Positions 1 through 9,859 of a stretch of DNA of 64,000 nt are shown piece by piece. This stretch comes from Aliiglaciecola lipolytica (lineage in GTDB: Bacteria; Pseudomonadota; Gammaproteobacteria; Enterobacterales; Alteromonadaceae): assembly GCF_018860635.1 (NCBI RefSeq), contig NZ_JAHKPT010000021.1:528674-592673 (forward strand). Direction: 5' to 3'. Within the stretch, counting starts at the first letter, position 1; every line of letters starts with the position of its first letter. Under the pieces are notes generated by a model. The model was not told the DNA's origin and did no database searches. It was given only the letters and a program-made list of their open reading frames with translations. Both the position numbers and the translations under genes were made by a program.

Positions 1-1592
1 AAAAATTGTTCTTCTTGTGAGCTTAAATCAGTAAACATCTTATCTTCTATTTCAATGATAAGTTGCTGATATTGTTCATTTAGCGGCTCATCTTTAAGCT
101 TTTCTAAAGTTGCCTGTTGCCAATTGGTTAAGCTTGAGGGGATATTTTTTGATAATAAGTTCTCCACAGGCACCAAAGATGAATGTTGACTTAGCACTAT
201 GTAGGCATCGTAGGTACCTGCAAAATTTTCGTTTAAGACTTTATCGGCTATGCGAATTTCATGATCAGGTTTGAACCATCGCACCGGGTTATCGTTTATT
301 TGAATTTGGGTAATTCCCCACACGGAGATGGCGAACACCACTGAAAAACTCAATATCAATGCGCCTTTGAAGTTCATTGCAATCTTACCCAAAGCACCTG
401 CAAGTTTTGCAATTCTAGTACCGCCACTTTGCTGGCTATGCATCACATCCTGTAAACTTTGTAGTGACTTTTCACTCATTCTCGACAGATAAGCAGGCAT
501 AAACGTAATGGTAATTAAAAACGCGAGTAGGATACCTGAACCTACAAAAGCACCAAATATTTGTACCGGAGGAATAGGAGTTAACATTAATGAATAAAAC
601 CCTACGGAAGAGGTTATTGAGGTGTACAGCATGGGCGTAAATAAATGTCCTACCACTTCCTCAATCGTGGCCTGAAGATCTTCTCCTGGTTTATGACGGT
701 CACTGAATTCCGATAAAATATGTACTGAATCTACCACCGCAATCGGCATTAGAAAAATCGCAATCATGGATGACATGATATGAACAGTGAATCCCATTCC
801 TATTAATGCCCCCATGGTAATAATGACGGTTGCCATCGCCACTATCATAGGCGCGATAATTAACGGAATGTTGCGGAAGAAAATAAACAATAGAATGAAT
901 ATAGTTAAGCCTGCTAGGGGCGCTGAAATTCCCATTTGCACAAACATCTCGAAACCAAATTGGTCTTCGGCAACAGGCAACCCAGTAATATACCATTGTG
1001 CGCTGCTATCACGCTTTTCGATTGCGCCGCGAATTTGTTCAGCAATATTAAAACTTTCGTTTTTATCTAAAATAGGTACGTAAATCGCAGCGGCTTTACC
1101 GTTGTTTGATGCCAAAGTGTCTTGTAACAAGGGCAGACGGGACAAGTTGTGTTGTATCTGTTGACTAACTGCAATGGTTTCCGGTGGGGTGGGCATCATC
1201 CATTCAAAACGAATCGCACCTGTTCCTTCCTGACTGATATTGTCAACTGTTGAAATTGACATGACATCAGCGGAAACAACCCCGTCCAATGACATAATTG
1301 TCTTTGTAATGTCAAAAATGTCAGAAAGCACATCAGGCTTAAACACACCGTTTTCATCTTGTGTATTAACCACCCCAACAACTATTGCATCGTGCATACT
1401 AAATGTTTGCTTAATTTGATTATGAAACACTCGTGCAGGGTGCTCTGCATCCAGCATGTTTTCTGGATCTGTATCTATTTGAATTCGAGGGATCTGGGCC
1501 GCTAATAACACCACAAAAAGCAACAATATTGCATATACAGATTTAGGTTTGTGAGTGCATAAATGCACTAAATTATCGGCTATATTTTTCAT
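1..1592 (-). CDS. RND superfamily (MMPL-type) exporter, N-terminal part, cut by window edge
   Basis: An uninterrupted minus-strand frame starts at ATG 1592 (MKNIADNLVHLC) and runs off the left edge, giving about 530 codons without a stop. After a short cytoplasmic start there is a membrane segment (YAILLLFVVLLA), then a large soluble domain, then a cluster of hydrophobic segments containing AVVDSVHILSEF, and a further soluble domain after a second single helix (GALILSFSVVFAISVWG). This alternation is the typical half-repeat layout of RND/MMPL 'predicted exporters'. The family moves lipids or hydrophobic compounds across the inner membrane using the proton gradient; the substrate here cannot be read. 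The C-terminal part lies outside the window. Confidence 0.85.
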   Translation of the reverse strand, partial: MKNIADNLVHLCTHKPKSVYAILLLFVVLLAAQIPRIQIDTDPENMLDAEHPARVFHNQIKQTFSMHDAIVVGVVNTQDENGVFKPDVLSDIFDITKTIMSLDGVVSADVMSISTVDNISQEGTGAIRFEWMMPTPPETIAVSQQIQHNLSRLPLLQDTLASNNGKAAAIYVPILDKNESFNIAEQIRGAIEKRDSSAQWYITGLPVAEDQFGFEMFVQMGISAPLAGLTIFILLFIFFRNIPLIIAPMIVAMATVIITMGALIGMGFTVHIMSSMIAIFLMPIAVVDSVHILSEFSDRHKPGEDLQATIEEVVGHLFTPMLYTSITSSVGFYSLMLTPIPPVQIFGAFVGSGILLAFLITITFMPAYLSRMSEKSLQSLQDVMHSQQSGGTRIAKLAGALGKIAMNFKGALILSFSVVFAISVWGITQIQINDNPVRWFKPDHEIRIADKVLNENFAGTYDAYIVLSQHSSLVPVENLLSKNIPSSLTNWQQATLEKLKDEPLNEQYQQLIIEIEDKMFTDLSSQEEQF

Positions 1593-1774
1593 GAAACCCA
1601 ACAGATTTTTTATAATATGTATCAGTAAAGCAATAAAAGTGCCATATCTAGTTTAGATAGCATTGATGCATATTGTTGAGACAGCTTTTCGTCGTTTGAA
1701 AATCTTGCAGTGGTTGAAAAATGTGTTTAGTTAAACTGCTAGAGCCTTTTTATGATGGTCTAGAAAGAAGTGGC

Positions 1775-2890
1775 TTAATCTGCATGGGTGTGGGCGACTT
1801 TAGGCATGGTGCGGTTACGTCCTTCTTCTTTAGCTTGATACAAAAACTTATCCGCAGCTGTGATAGCTTTATCTACGCTTATATTCTTGGTTACTTCTTT
1901 AACACCGATACTCAAGGTAATACTAAATTCTTTGCCAGCATATTTGAAAATATGATTAGCTACTTTCTTGCGTATTTTTTCTGCTAAAAAGTGTGCATCA
2001 GATTCGCTGGTTTCTGGCAAAAGGAATAAAAACTCTTCTCCTCCCCATCGAGATATCTTGTCTTGTTTACGCAACGTTGAGGTAAATAGCGCCGATAAGT
2101 TTTGTAGTACGTAATCTCCACCATCGTGGCCGTGGAGGTCATTTACATTTTTAAAGTGATCAATGTCGCACAGTAATAACGACATATTGACTTTACTGCG
2201 CTGTGCACGATTGTATTCGTGTTCTAAATAATCTTTCATGGCCCTGCGGTTTGGTAACAACGTAAGGGGATCTTGCATTGCTTGTTGTTCGAATTGGTCA
2301 CTTAATTTTTGCATAAAAGTAATGAATTTTTGCCGTGAAAATTCGTAGAAGCCAAATAATAAAGTAACCGTTAAAAAGGAATAAATTAAACGTGACTTAA
2401 ATTCGTGGGTGTAGGATGTATTTAATAAAACTTCGCCTGGATAGAACAACATGATGCTAATCAAAATAACAAATAGGCCAATGTTGGCTAAGCCTTTACG
2501 CAAACCGCCAAAAAAGAAAGCTACAGGAGGCAGAATATAAATCCATAATGGTCCAGTGTTGGCATGGCCACCGGTGTAAACTAAATAAAGCATTAAAAAT
2601 AACAAACATATAAAAATAATGCGGGTAGATATTTTGTAGGTATTTTTGATTCGTTTAAAACGATGGATTTGGTGACTTAAAAAGAATAAAAAACAGGCTG
2701 AAAAAAGAGAGATGGATAACACCATTTCGCCACCGAAAGCGGCGGAAATACCTAAAACAAGAGTGAGACTATAGCCAATGCAGGAAAAAAGATTGGAGAC
2801 AAATATTTGTTGATTAGATTCGCTATTTCTATCGCCAACAACACCCAAATAAAGATAAGCCAGCATCCACTTGGTCATTTTTCTGATCAT
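1775..2890 (-). CDS. Membrane-anchored diguanylate cyclase (GGDEF)
   Basis: 371 aa. Residues ~30-190 contain about six hydrophobic segments (a membrane sensor region with no recognised ligand domain). Residues ~205-365 form a GGDEF domain with DPLTLLPNRRAM (207-218), an intact GGEEF active-site loop (283-287) and an RxxD inhibitory site (RKQD, 274-277) five residues upstream. It should make c-di-GMP from two GTP and be product-inhibited. The ATG shares one base with the pqiC stop (TAATG), so translation is probably coupled to the Pqi genes. It is the last gene of that run. Confidence 0.92.
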   Translation of the reverse strand: MIRKMTKWMLAYLYLGVVGDRNSESNQQIFVSNLFSCIGYSLTLVLGISAAFGGEMVLSISLFSACFLFFLSHQIHRFKRIKNTYKISTRIIFICLLFLMLYLVYTGGHANTGPLWIYILPPVAFFFGGLRKGLANIGLFVILISIMLFYPGEVLLNTSYTHEFKSRLIYSFLTVTLLFGFYEFSRQKFITFMQKLSDQFEQQAMQDPLTLLPNRRAMKDYLEHEYNRAQRSKVNMSLLLCDIDHFKNVNDLHGHDGGDYVLQNLSALFTSTLRKQDKISRWGGEEFLFLLPETSESDAHFLAEKIRKKVANHIFKYAGKEFSITLSIGVKEVTKNISVDKAITAADKFLYQAKEEGRNRTMPKVAHTHAD

Positions 2891-3492
2891 TAGATTTCAA
2901 CGTTTTCCATGTTTATTACGATATCTTTGCTTAACTGTTCTAGTAAATTTCGTAGTTTGCCCACCGCATGTCCATAACCATTTTCTGCCAGTGGTAGTTC
3001 GTACTTAAAGTTATATATTGAGTCAGTTAAATTTCTGTTGCTTTGATCATTATATATCCAATACTGTCCAGCTAACACCACTTTTGATTCATATGTAGGC
3101 AGAAAGTGGTTTATTTTTAACCCTAATGTTAAGTCTGCTTGTTTGAAATTAACTAATTGTGGATCAACAAAGTAGGCAGTTTTCGACGTTTTATTGAGAT
3201 CATTTAGTAATGAATTACGAATGCTCGTTTGTAATGGTTGCGCCCAATAATGTTGTTTAGAGTAGAACACTTGATGATTATCCATTTGCATATTCAAACT
3301 GGCTTGTTTGAGGTAGTCGGCCAACTCAATAGTCTGAATTGCTACTGTAGTAGGGCGCTGTGCAATATCATCTGGCATTGAAATAGAGGCTGCGTTATCG
3401 AGTAGATAATAGTGCACATTTGTGTTCACTTCACTCGCACAACCCGCTAGCAGCAGAGTCAGCCCGAATAGGTAAAAGGTTGGCTTAGTCAT
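2890..3492 (-). CDS. pqiC: PqiC-like outer-membrane lipoprotein of the Pqi transport system
   Basis: 200 aa. The N-terminus is a lipoprotein signal with lipobox LLAGC (Cys18), followed by an ABC-type transport auxiliary lipoprotein domain (LmbE/PqiC-like; YLLDNAA near the start of the mature protein). PqiC anchors the PqiB channel to the outer membrane. The start overlaps the end of pqiB by 8 bp and the stop overlaps the start of the GGDEF gene, consistent with one operon. The assignment rests on domain character plus position directly after pqiA and pqiB. Confidence 0.88.
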   Translation of the reverse strand: MTKPTFYLFGLTLLLAGCASEVNTNVHYYLLDNAASISMPDDIAQRPTTVAIQTIELADYLKQASLNMQMDNHQVFYSKQHYWAQPLQTSIRNSLLNDLNKTSKTAYFVDPQLVNFKQADLTLGLKINHFLPTYESKVVLAGQYWIYNDQSNRNLTDSIYNFKYELPLAENGYGHAVGKLRNLLEQLSKDIVINMENVEI

Positions 3493-5167
3493 TGTCGGTT
3501 TCCTGATTTAAAGATTGCGCTTTGGGTTCAACTTCTGGCTGCGTAGCGTCGCTGAATATTAAACTATTCGGTTTTTGGTTGAGTTGTTGCAATAATGGAG
3601 TGAGTTGCTGCAAGGTCGTTTGAAACCTTTGCATTGTCGAAATTAATTCTTGATTAGTTCTAGACCCTGCAGAGTAATCTTTGAGTAAGCTAGTTAGCGA
3701 TTCGGCAGCTTGATTAATATTCTGACTTGTTTGTTGGTCCTTCACGTCAACCAGCAGGCTATCGAGGGTGTCAACGGTCTCTTTTAATGCCTCAGCTGTG
3801 GCATTAAAGGTTTGCATTAGTTGACTCGCATCTTCAGACATTTGGGCAAAAGGAATGGCATTTATATTGTCTAAAACACCACTTACTTTTTGAGTGATTT
3901 GCGCAAATTCCCCTGATGTTGTAGGAATCACATTGTAGCCAAGAAACTTACTCAGAGGTTCCGGTTCAGCATCCTCATAATGCTGTAAATCAACGTACAA
4001 GCCGCCGGTCACAATATTACCAATTTTAAGGGATGCTCTAAGACCTTGTTCTATTCCACGTAATGTTTGTGTTCTAACAATCTCTACACCCGTGTGGTCA
4101 TCGGGTTGCTGCATTCTGCTTGGCTGGATGTTGATCAGGACTGGAATCGCAAATTCATCATCAAGTAATTTACTCTGCGCTGCGCCTGGTAGGTTAATTT
4201 CAATCACTTTACCAATTTGCAAACCTCGGTATTCTACAGGTGCGCCGACAGTTAATCCGCGAATACTATCTTTGATCATCAATACAAAATTAACCCCCAG
4301 TTTATATCTTTTGTTTGAAGCGCTTTTATAGTCTTTATATATTTCAAATGACGCTTGTGTTGTGACTAGCTTGCCCGTTGACATACCCTCAGGAATGCCA
4401 AATGTGACACCGTTAGTGAGAATGGTTTCGATACTTCCTGTTTTTATTTCTATCCCATTGGCGGCAAGATCAAGACTCATACCGCTGGCATTCCAAAACT
4501 TGGTATTTTCAGTGATAAGTTTGTGGTAAGGCGCTTGGATAAAGGCATTGTAAGAAACTATGCGTCTATCTACATCAAAATGCATGTCTTCAAATTCACC
4601 GACTTTCAATCCTTTATAAATAATCGGATCACCGGCTTTAAAGGATAGTTCTTCGTCACTATTTAAGGTTATCTGTAATCCTGGTGTGCCAGCTGCTGTG
4701 GCAGGGGGATTTTCAAATGCGATAAATTCAGTAGACAGTTCGCCCTCGGTGCTTGGTTCCAAAGTAATATAAGGGCCGGAAAATAGGGTGGTTAATCCAG
4801 AAACACCATTAAGAGAGACACGGGGCCTCACCAGCCAAAACTTACTATCTTTTCCAAGCAGCATTTCGGCACTTGGGCTCATTCTTGCGGTTACAATTAC
4901 GCCACTTAAATCGGGTTTTAGTTCTACCTTTTTAACCACACCAATTTCGACATCTTTGGTTTTTATCTTTGTTTGATCTGCTTCAATACCAGAGGCTGAA
5001 ACAAACTCAATGTTAATTAACGGGCCTTGATTTGCCCACTGGTGATACACCATCCACATTCCAATAGACAGGGCGACTAATGGAATCAGCCAAAATTTTG
5101 AGATTATTCGACTAGACTCTACATCTGCTTCTTGCGCGCTTACTTGTTGGTTTTTATTGTCTATCAT
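3485..5167 (-). CDS. pqiB: PqiB, MCE-domain envelope lipid-transport protein
   Basis: 560 aa. One N-terminal transmembrane helix (WLIPLVALSIGMWMVYH) is followed by three MCE/MlaD-type domains (about residues 45-140, 160-260 and 285-395) and a helical C-terminal region (~420-530). That is the E. coli PqiB plan: stacked MCE rings topped by a helical tube that spans the periplasm. It would carry lipid between the inner and outer membranes with PqiA and PqiC. Its start overlaps pqiA by 14 bp. The length matches the family (about 545 aa in E. coli). Confidence 0.95.
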   Translation of the reverse strand: MIDNKNQQVSAQEADVESSRIISKFWLIPLVALSIGMWMVYHQWANQGPLINIEFVSASGIEADQTKIKTKDVEIGVVKKVELKPDLSGVIVTARMSPSAEMLLGKDSKFWLVRPRVSLNGVSGLTTLFSGPYITLEPSTEGELSTEFIAFENPPATAAGTPGLQITLNSDEELSFKAGDPIIYKGLKVGEFEDMHFDVDRRIVSYNAFIQAPYHKLITENTKFWNASGMSLDLAANGIEIKTGSIETILTNGVTFGIPEGMSTGKLVTTQASFEIYKDYKSASNKRYKLGVNFVLMIKDSIRGLTVGAPVEYRGLQIGKVIEINLPGAAQSKLLDDEFAIPVLINIQPSRMQQPDDHTGVEIVRTQTLRGIEQGLRASLKIGNIVTGGLYVDLQHYEDAEPEPLSKFLGYNVIPTTSGEFAQITQKVSGVLDNINAIPFAQMSEDASQLMQTFNATAEALKETVDTLDSLLVDVKDQQTSQNINQAAESLTSLLKDYSAGSRTNQELISTMQRFQTTLQQLTPLLQQLNQKPNSLIFSDATQPEVEPKAQSLNQETDND

Positions 5168-6308
5168 CTTGTGCGTCCGAATTGCTCCAAATTAATCTAG
5201 GATCGAAAGTCATCGCTGCTAGCATTGTTAATATCACCACACCACAAAATGCCATTGCAGCAGGACCAGGAAATACACTCATGGTATTACCTAGTTGAAT
5301 GAGACTAACCAAAATCGCAACGGCGAATATATCAACCATTGACCACCGACCTATAAACTCTGTTAATCGGTACCAAAATATACGGGTGTTTTGTTTTTTG
5401 ATTGTACCGTTTTGCGCACAATAGTTAAGCCAGATTAATATTACCAACTTACCTATGGGCACAACTATACTGGCAATAAAAATGACCAACGCAATTGGAT
5501 ACGACTTGTTCTGCCACATGGAGATGACCCCACCCAGTATGGTGCTGGGTTCATCGGTACCTAAAAATACCGTGTGCATAATAGGTAAAGTGTTAGCTGG
5601 AATATATAACAATATCGAGGTCAGTAATAACGCCCAAGTACGCTGTATACTTTCGGACTTCGGAAGTCTTTTACGGCGGTGTTGGGTTTGGGTGGCGTTG
5701 ATATAAAGTTGGTGTTTATCCATGGATAACAATGTGGCTACCATGCATAAGGTGAAACCGATGTAAGCATAAAATGATAGGCCAATACTGATATCTGCAA
5801 AAGAACTGATTTTGATTAAACTTACGAGTACTCCAATCAAAAATATCTCTGCCATGCTCCATGGAATGAGGGCGTAAACGATATTTAAGATAGTCTTTGA
5901 AGTGGCTGGATTTTTATTTACAGGCAATGGCACAACGACTAGCAGTAAACCCAGCAATACTATGGCGGGGACGATGATAATAGACAGCAATTGGATCACC
6001 GCTAAAAACATATAATCATTGACGATTAATACCTCTAAGCCGGAAATGATCCCAATTGCATGATTTTGCCCGTTGCTGCTAAATCCAAGAAAGTTAAATG
6101 GCATTGATAACAGTAAAAAAATTAAAGCGCTAAGGGCGAACATGATTATTCTTTGATTGGCCCTTGCGAGGTGTTGCGTCAATACGTGCCCACAACATGG
6201 GCATTTTGCTTTCTGGCGATGAGCTAAACGAGGTATTTCTACTGATGTATCACATTGTTGGCAGACCGTTTGCCCGCTGTGGATAGGATCGGATAAGTGT
6301 TGACTCAT
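5154..6308 (-). CDS. pqiA: PqiA, inner-membrane partner of the Pqi system
   Basis: 384 aa with two PqiA domains of four transmembrane helices each; the second is marked by QRTWALLLTSILLYIPAN. An N-terminal zinc-ribbon-like motif has C16xxC19 and C36xxC39. The linker before the second domain (about residues 200-220), where many PqiA proteins have a second cysteine pair, contains no cysteines. The start overlaps the stop of the upstream decarboxylase gene as ATGA. Known role of the family: membrane component that works with PqiB in envelope lipid transport. Confidence 0.95.
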   Translation of the reverse strand: MSQHLSDPIHSGQTVCQQCDTSVEIPRLAHRQKAKCPCCGHVLTQHLARANQRIIMFALSALIFLLLSMPFNFLGFSSNGQNHAIGIISGLEVLIVNDYMFLAVIQLLSIIIVPAIVLLGLLLVVVPLPVNKNPATSKTILNIVYALIPWSMAEIFLIGVLVSLIKISSFADISIGLSFYAYIGFTLCMVATLLSMDKHQLYINATQTQHRRKRLPKSESIQRTWALLLTSILLYIPANTLPIMHTVFLGTDEPSTILGGVISMWQNKSYPIALVIFIASIVVPIGKLVILIWLNYCAQNGTIKKQNTRIFWYRLTEFIGRWSMVDIFAVAILVSLIQLGNTMSVFPGPAAMAFCGVVILTMLAAMTFDPRLIWSNSDAQDDRQ

Positions 6309-7717
6309 TTATAAACACCGTTAGCCAGTTGTATGTGTTTATCCAAACATTCAGAAAATACCGCGATACTTTTATCTATTTCAGTCTCTGTGGTTGCCCA
6401 AGAGCATATACTAATTCTAATCACCTTTCGGCCCATCCATGTCGCGCCACCACACCAGGTTACACCAGAGTTTTGAATTGCTTTGAGTGTATTAACCGTA
6501 ATTTCATCTGAATCAGCGCAGATTATAACTTGATTAAATACAACATCGTTAAGTACTTTAAAACCCGCAATTAGAATATTTTTGGCGAAGTAGACGGCAT
6601 GTTGATGTAATAACTCAACAAGTTCTGCAATACCGTTTTTACCCAAATAAGCCAAACATGCCCATAATTCTATTCCACGGGCACGCCTAGACATGTCAGG
6701 TGTAAAAATCATATTGTCGCGGTTTTCACTGGTTTGTATATAGGAACCTTGTTGATGCAGAGCCTGCGTTAACGCTTTGGGATCTGCACATAAAATAATT
6801 CCACAATCGTAAGGCGCATTTAAGGTTTTGTGACCATCAACAGACCATGAATTCGCCAGATTAACGCCTTTGGTTAGTTCATTAAACTTTGCGGATGCTG
6901 CCGCCCATAAGCCGAAAGCGCCATCAACATGCACCCAGGCTTTAGCGGCTTGGGCTTTAGGAATGATGGTTTGGAAGTCATCGAAAGCCCCGCTACAAAC
7001 GTTTCCAGCTTGTAAAACGAGAATACAACTATGATCAAGCGGAGGAATCGCATCAACGCGCATGCGACCTTGTTCATCACATTCAACCCATTCAATTTGC
7101 TGTTGACCAAATCCTAATAGATTCAACATTTTCACCACAGTTCCGTGGGTTTGTTTAGCTAAAATGATGCGAAGGGCAGGCGCTGCAAAAAGTCCGTGTT
7201 GTGCAATGTCCCATCCTAAATGCGTTAATTGACGATAACGGGCAGCCGCCAAACCGCATAAACTGGCAACTGAAGTCCCTCCAACTAGCCCTGCCACAGT
7301 ATTTTCTGGTAGTTGAAATAGTTGTTGTAACCATTGTTGGCAAACGCTCTCTAATTTTGCCGCTATTGGTGACATGACAAATAGCGCTGCATTTTGATCC
7401 CAAACATCAGCTAACCATTTTGCCGCCAAACCTATGGGCAGTGCCGAACCATTAACAAAACCATAATAACGACCATTTGAGTAACGTACGGTATTTTGTG
7501 CCCCTTGATTGGCGAGTAAATTTAACAGCGCGTTTGCGTCGCCAATATTTTCCGGTAAGTCGCCATCAAATGCGCTGAGCAGATCCAAATCCTTATTGCT
7601 TGGATAGATTGCTTTTTCATCTGTATCTGTCTGGTATTCAAGTGCACTTTTGCAGGCTTGTTTTAACAGAACAGAAGTACGAACTTGCTCGAACATGTGT
7701 TTTTGTATTTTTGACAT
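6305..7717 (-). CDS. PLP-dependent group II amino-acid decarboxylase
   Basis: 470 aa. It shows the group II (glutamate/tyrosine/aromatic/diaminobutyrate) decarboxylase core: HVDGAFG (263-269, the Asp that contacts the PLP ring nitrogen) and SVDGHK with Lys297 as the Schiff-base lysine. THGTVVK (about 190-196) is the usual His-containing stacking motif. The substrate cannot be read from these motifs; 2,4-diaminobutyrate or aromatic amino acids are possible. It heads the run ending in pqiABC and the diguanylate cyclase and overlaps pqiA by 4 bp, so it is probably co-transcribed, although a metabolic link to Pqi is not obvious. Confidence 0.88.
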   Translation of the reverse strand: MSKIQKHMFEQVRTSVLLKQACKSALEYQTDTDEKAIYPSNKDLDLLSAFDGDLPENIGDANALLNLLANQGAQNTVRYSNGRYYGFVNGSALPIGLAAKWLADVWDQNAALFVMSPIAAKLESVCQQWLQQLFQLPENTVAGLVGGTSVASLCGLAAARYRQLTHLGWDIAQHGLFAAPALRIILAKQTHGTVVKMLNLLGFGQQQIEWVECDEQGRMRVDAIPPLDHSCILVLQAGNVCSGAFDDFQTIIPKAQAAKAWVHVDGAFGLWAAASAKFNELTKGVNLANSWSVDGHKTLNAPYDCGIILCADPKALTQALHQQGSYIQTSENRDNMIFTPDMSRRARGIELWACLAYLGKNGIAELVELLHQHAVYFAKNILIAGFKVLNDVVFNQVIICADSDEITVNTLKAIQNSGVTWCGGATWMGRKVIRISICSWATTETEIDKSIAVFSECLDKHIQLANGVYK

Positions 7718-7788
7718 AGTCGTACTTCTTAGTTGTGGGTAAGGCTAACGTTATCACTAAATGTAGTTGTTTTTTAGGAAAAATAAGT

Positions 7789-7820
7789 AAAAAAAAGCCA
7801 TCTTTAAGATGGCTTTTGTC
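7789..7820 (-). terminator. Intrinsic terminator of asnS
   Basis: On the minus strand a hairpin with arms GCCATCTT/AAGATGGC is followed by a run of T. It begins about 30 bp after the asnS stop. Confidence 0.85.
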
Positions 7821-7848
7821 TGCGAGAAAAGTAAATAAACTTTATCGA

Positions 7849-9246
7849 TTAATAATTTGCATTACCTGGCGAGCGAGGGAAGGGGATTACGTCACGAATA
7901 TTCTGCATACCTGTGACATAAGCAACTAGGCGTTCGAAGCCTAAGCCGAATCCAGAATGTGGAACTGTGCCATAGCGACGCAAGTCTCGGTACCAAGCGT
8001 AGTCTTCTTTATCCAGTCCCATTTCTTCAAGTCGTTGGTCAAATACGTCTAGGCGTTCTTCACGTTGAGAGCCGCCGATGATTTCACCAATACCCGGGGC
8101 CAATACATCCATTGCTGCCACTGTTTTGCCATCGTCATTAATGCGCATATAAAATGCTTTAATATCTTTTGGATAGTTCTGCATAATAATCGGCGCACCT
8201 ACATGCTCTTCTGCAAGGTAACGCTCATGTTCTGACGACAAGTCCACACCCCAATCAACTGGGAATTCGAATTTTTTACCGCAGTTTTTGAGTATTTCAA
8301 TGGCATCGGTGTAATCCATTCTGACGAAATCTTGGGCGATCACTTTTTCCATTCTATCTTTAACGTCTTTATTGATATGCTGCGCAAAGAAAGCCATATC
8401 ATCGGCACGTTCTTCCAATACCGCTTTAAACACATATTTTAAAAGATCTTCGGCAAGTTGCGCTACGTCAGACAATTCTGCGAAGGCGACTTCTGGTTCG
8501 ATCATCCAAAATTCCGCTAAGTGGCGGCTTGTGTTTGAATTCTCAGCTCTAAAGGTCGGCCCAAAAGTGTACACTTTGGACATTGCTGTACAGTAGGTTT
8601 CAACGTTCAATTGACCTGATACTGTTAAGTAGGTTTCTTTTCCGAAAAAATCTTGTGAATAATCGACTTCACCTTGTTCGGTTTTAGGGATGTTCATCAT
8701 ATCTAAGGTCGAAACCCTGAACATCTCACCAGCCCCTTCAGTATCACTGGCAGTTAATATGGGAGTGCTGATCCAAAAATAGCCTTTTTCGTGGAAAAAG
8801 CGATGGATAGCTTGAGATAAACAATTGCGAACACGGGTTACCGCACCAATGACATTGGTTCTAGCACGCAAGTGCGCATGTTCCCGTAGGTATTCAATAC
8901 TATGGCGTTTTGCTGACATTGGGTAAGTGTCTGGGTTTTCAACCCAACCTAAGATGTCAACTTGGGTCGCTTCTATTTCTAACGACTGACCTTTACCTTG
9001 TGATTCTTTCACTTCGCCAGTAACTGCAACTGAGCAACCTGTAGTGAGACGCTGGATATCGCTGTAATTTTGCATTGTATTCAGTGCAATAACCTGAATA
9101 GCGTCAAAGCAACTTCCATCATGCAAATTGATAAAAGATAATCCTGCTTTAGAATCTCTGCGGGTTCTCACCCATCCCTTTAAAACTACTTGTTCCCCGA
9201 TTGGGTACTTGCCAGTTAACACGTCAACCACTGGGGCATGCGCCAT
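7849..9246 (-). CDS. asnS: Asparaginyl-tRNA synthetase
   Basis: 465 aa, the usual length. An N-terminal OB-fold anticodon-binding domain ([19 protein letters not shown]) is followed by a class II catalytic core with motif 2 ([21 protein letters not shown]) and motif 3 ([10 protein letters not shown]). It charges tRNA-Asn with asparagine in the cytoplasm. The gene stands alone; the start codon follows GTGGAGA, and the leader carries a small GC hairpin near 9268-9282. Confidence 0.98.
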   Translation of the reverse strand: MAHAPVVDVLTGKYPIGEQVVLKGWVRTRRDSKAGLSFINLHDGSCFDAIQVIALNTMQNYSDIQRLTTGCSVAVTGEVKESQGKGQSLEIEATQVDILGWVENPDTYPMSAKRHSIEYLREHAHLRARTNVIGAVTRVRNCLSQAIHRFFHEKGYFWISTPILTASDTEGAGEMFRVSTLDMMNIPKTEQGEVDYSQDFFGKETYLTVSGQLNVETYCTAMSKVYTFGPTFRAENSNTSRHLAEFWMIEPEVAFAELSDVAQLAEDLLKYVFKAVLEERADDMAFFAQHINKDVKDRMEKVIAQDFVRMDYTDAIEILKNCGKKFEFPVDWGVDLSSEHERYLAEEHVGAPIIMQNYPKDIKAFYMRINDDGKTVAAMDVLAPGIGEIIGGSQREERLDVFDQRLEEMGLDKEDYAWYRDLRRYGTVPHSGFGLGFERLVAYVTGMQNIRDVIPFPRSPGNANY

Positions 9247-9471
9247 TGATATTCTCCACTACAGCAGGGTTAACCTGCAAATTTTTGATTACAAACTAAA
9301 ATAAGACAAACGACTAGGATAAACAATAACCTAGATGAAACCAAATTAATGCTCTACAGTAACTAAAGCTGGATAATTAAAATGTCACTAGAATCTGTCG
9401 CATAAATAAGGTGTGTAATCTTACTTAGCTAAATGACAGACTCAAGTAAAAATAGGCGCTAAATAGAGAAT

Positions 9472-9852
9472 ATGTCTGAACAATTCCCTTGGCAGGGCGA
9501 AAACCGCCGAAAAACGCCTCGAAGCCGCGATAAATTTTACCAAATTGTATTGGGATTGAATATTGTTGCTTGGGTGATATTTGTCGCTTCTTTGATAGTT
9601 TTCCATTATGCACGGCCAGAATTGATATCTGGCGTGCAAGAATATTGGGGAGTATCTGGTCGACAAGATTGGGCTATGTCTCTTAGTCTTTATCTAATTA
9701 TGTTACTTTGCCTATGCACATTCATGAGTCTGTTTGTACTTTTCATGCGGCGATATAGAACTCGCCGCCGAAATGACTATTTTGGTATAAACGTAGTTAT
9801 TTTATTGGCAATCAGCGTAGTGGTATTAGTTTGGATCTTATCTGATCTTTGA
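9472..9852 (+). CDS. Small membrane protein of unknown function
   Basis: 126 aa, not recognised. A basic N-terminal tail (RRKTPRSRDK) precedes three predicted membrane helices (about residues 26-46, 70-92 and 104-124). A short basic loop (RRYRTRRRNDY) sits between helices 2 and 3. It lies between divergent asnS and convergent bioA, with only 7 bp between its stop and that of bioA. Real coding is supported by the consistent hydrophobic pattern and the lack of an alternative frame. No function is proposed. Confidence 0.75.
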   Translation: MSEQFPWQGENRRKTPRSRDKFYQIVLGLNIVAWVIFVASLIVFHYARPELISGVQEYWGVSGRQDWAMSLSLYLIMLLCLCTFMSLFVLFMRRYRTRRRNDYFGINVVILLAISVVVLVWILSDL

Positions 9853-9859
9853 AATATCA

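Noticed and set aside
1721-1987. 88-codon plus-strand frame opposite the diguanylate cyclase
   Set aside because: It lies antisense to the well-supported GGDEF coding sequence and has no family character.
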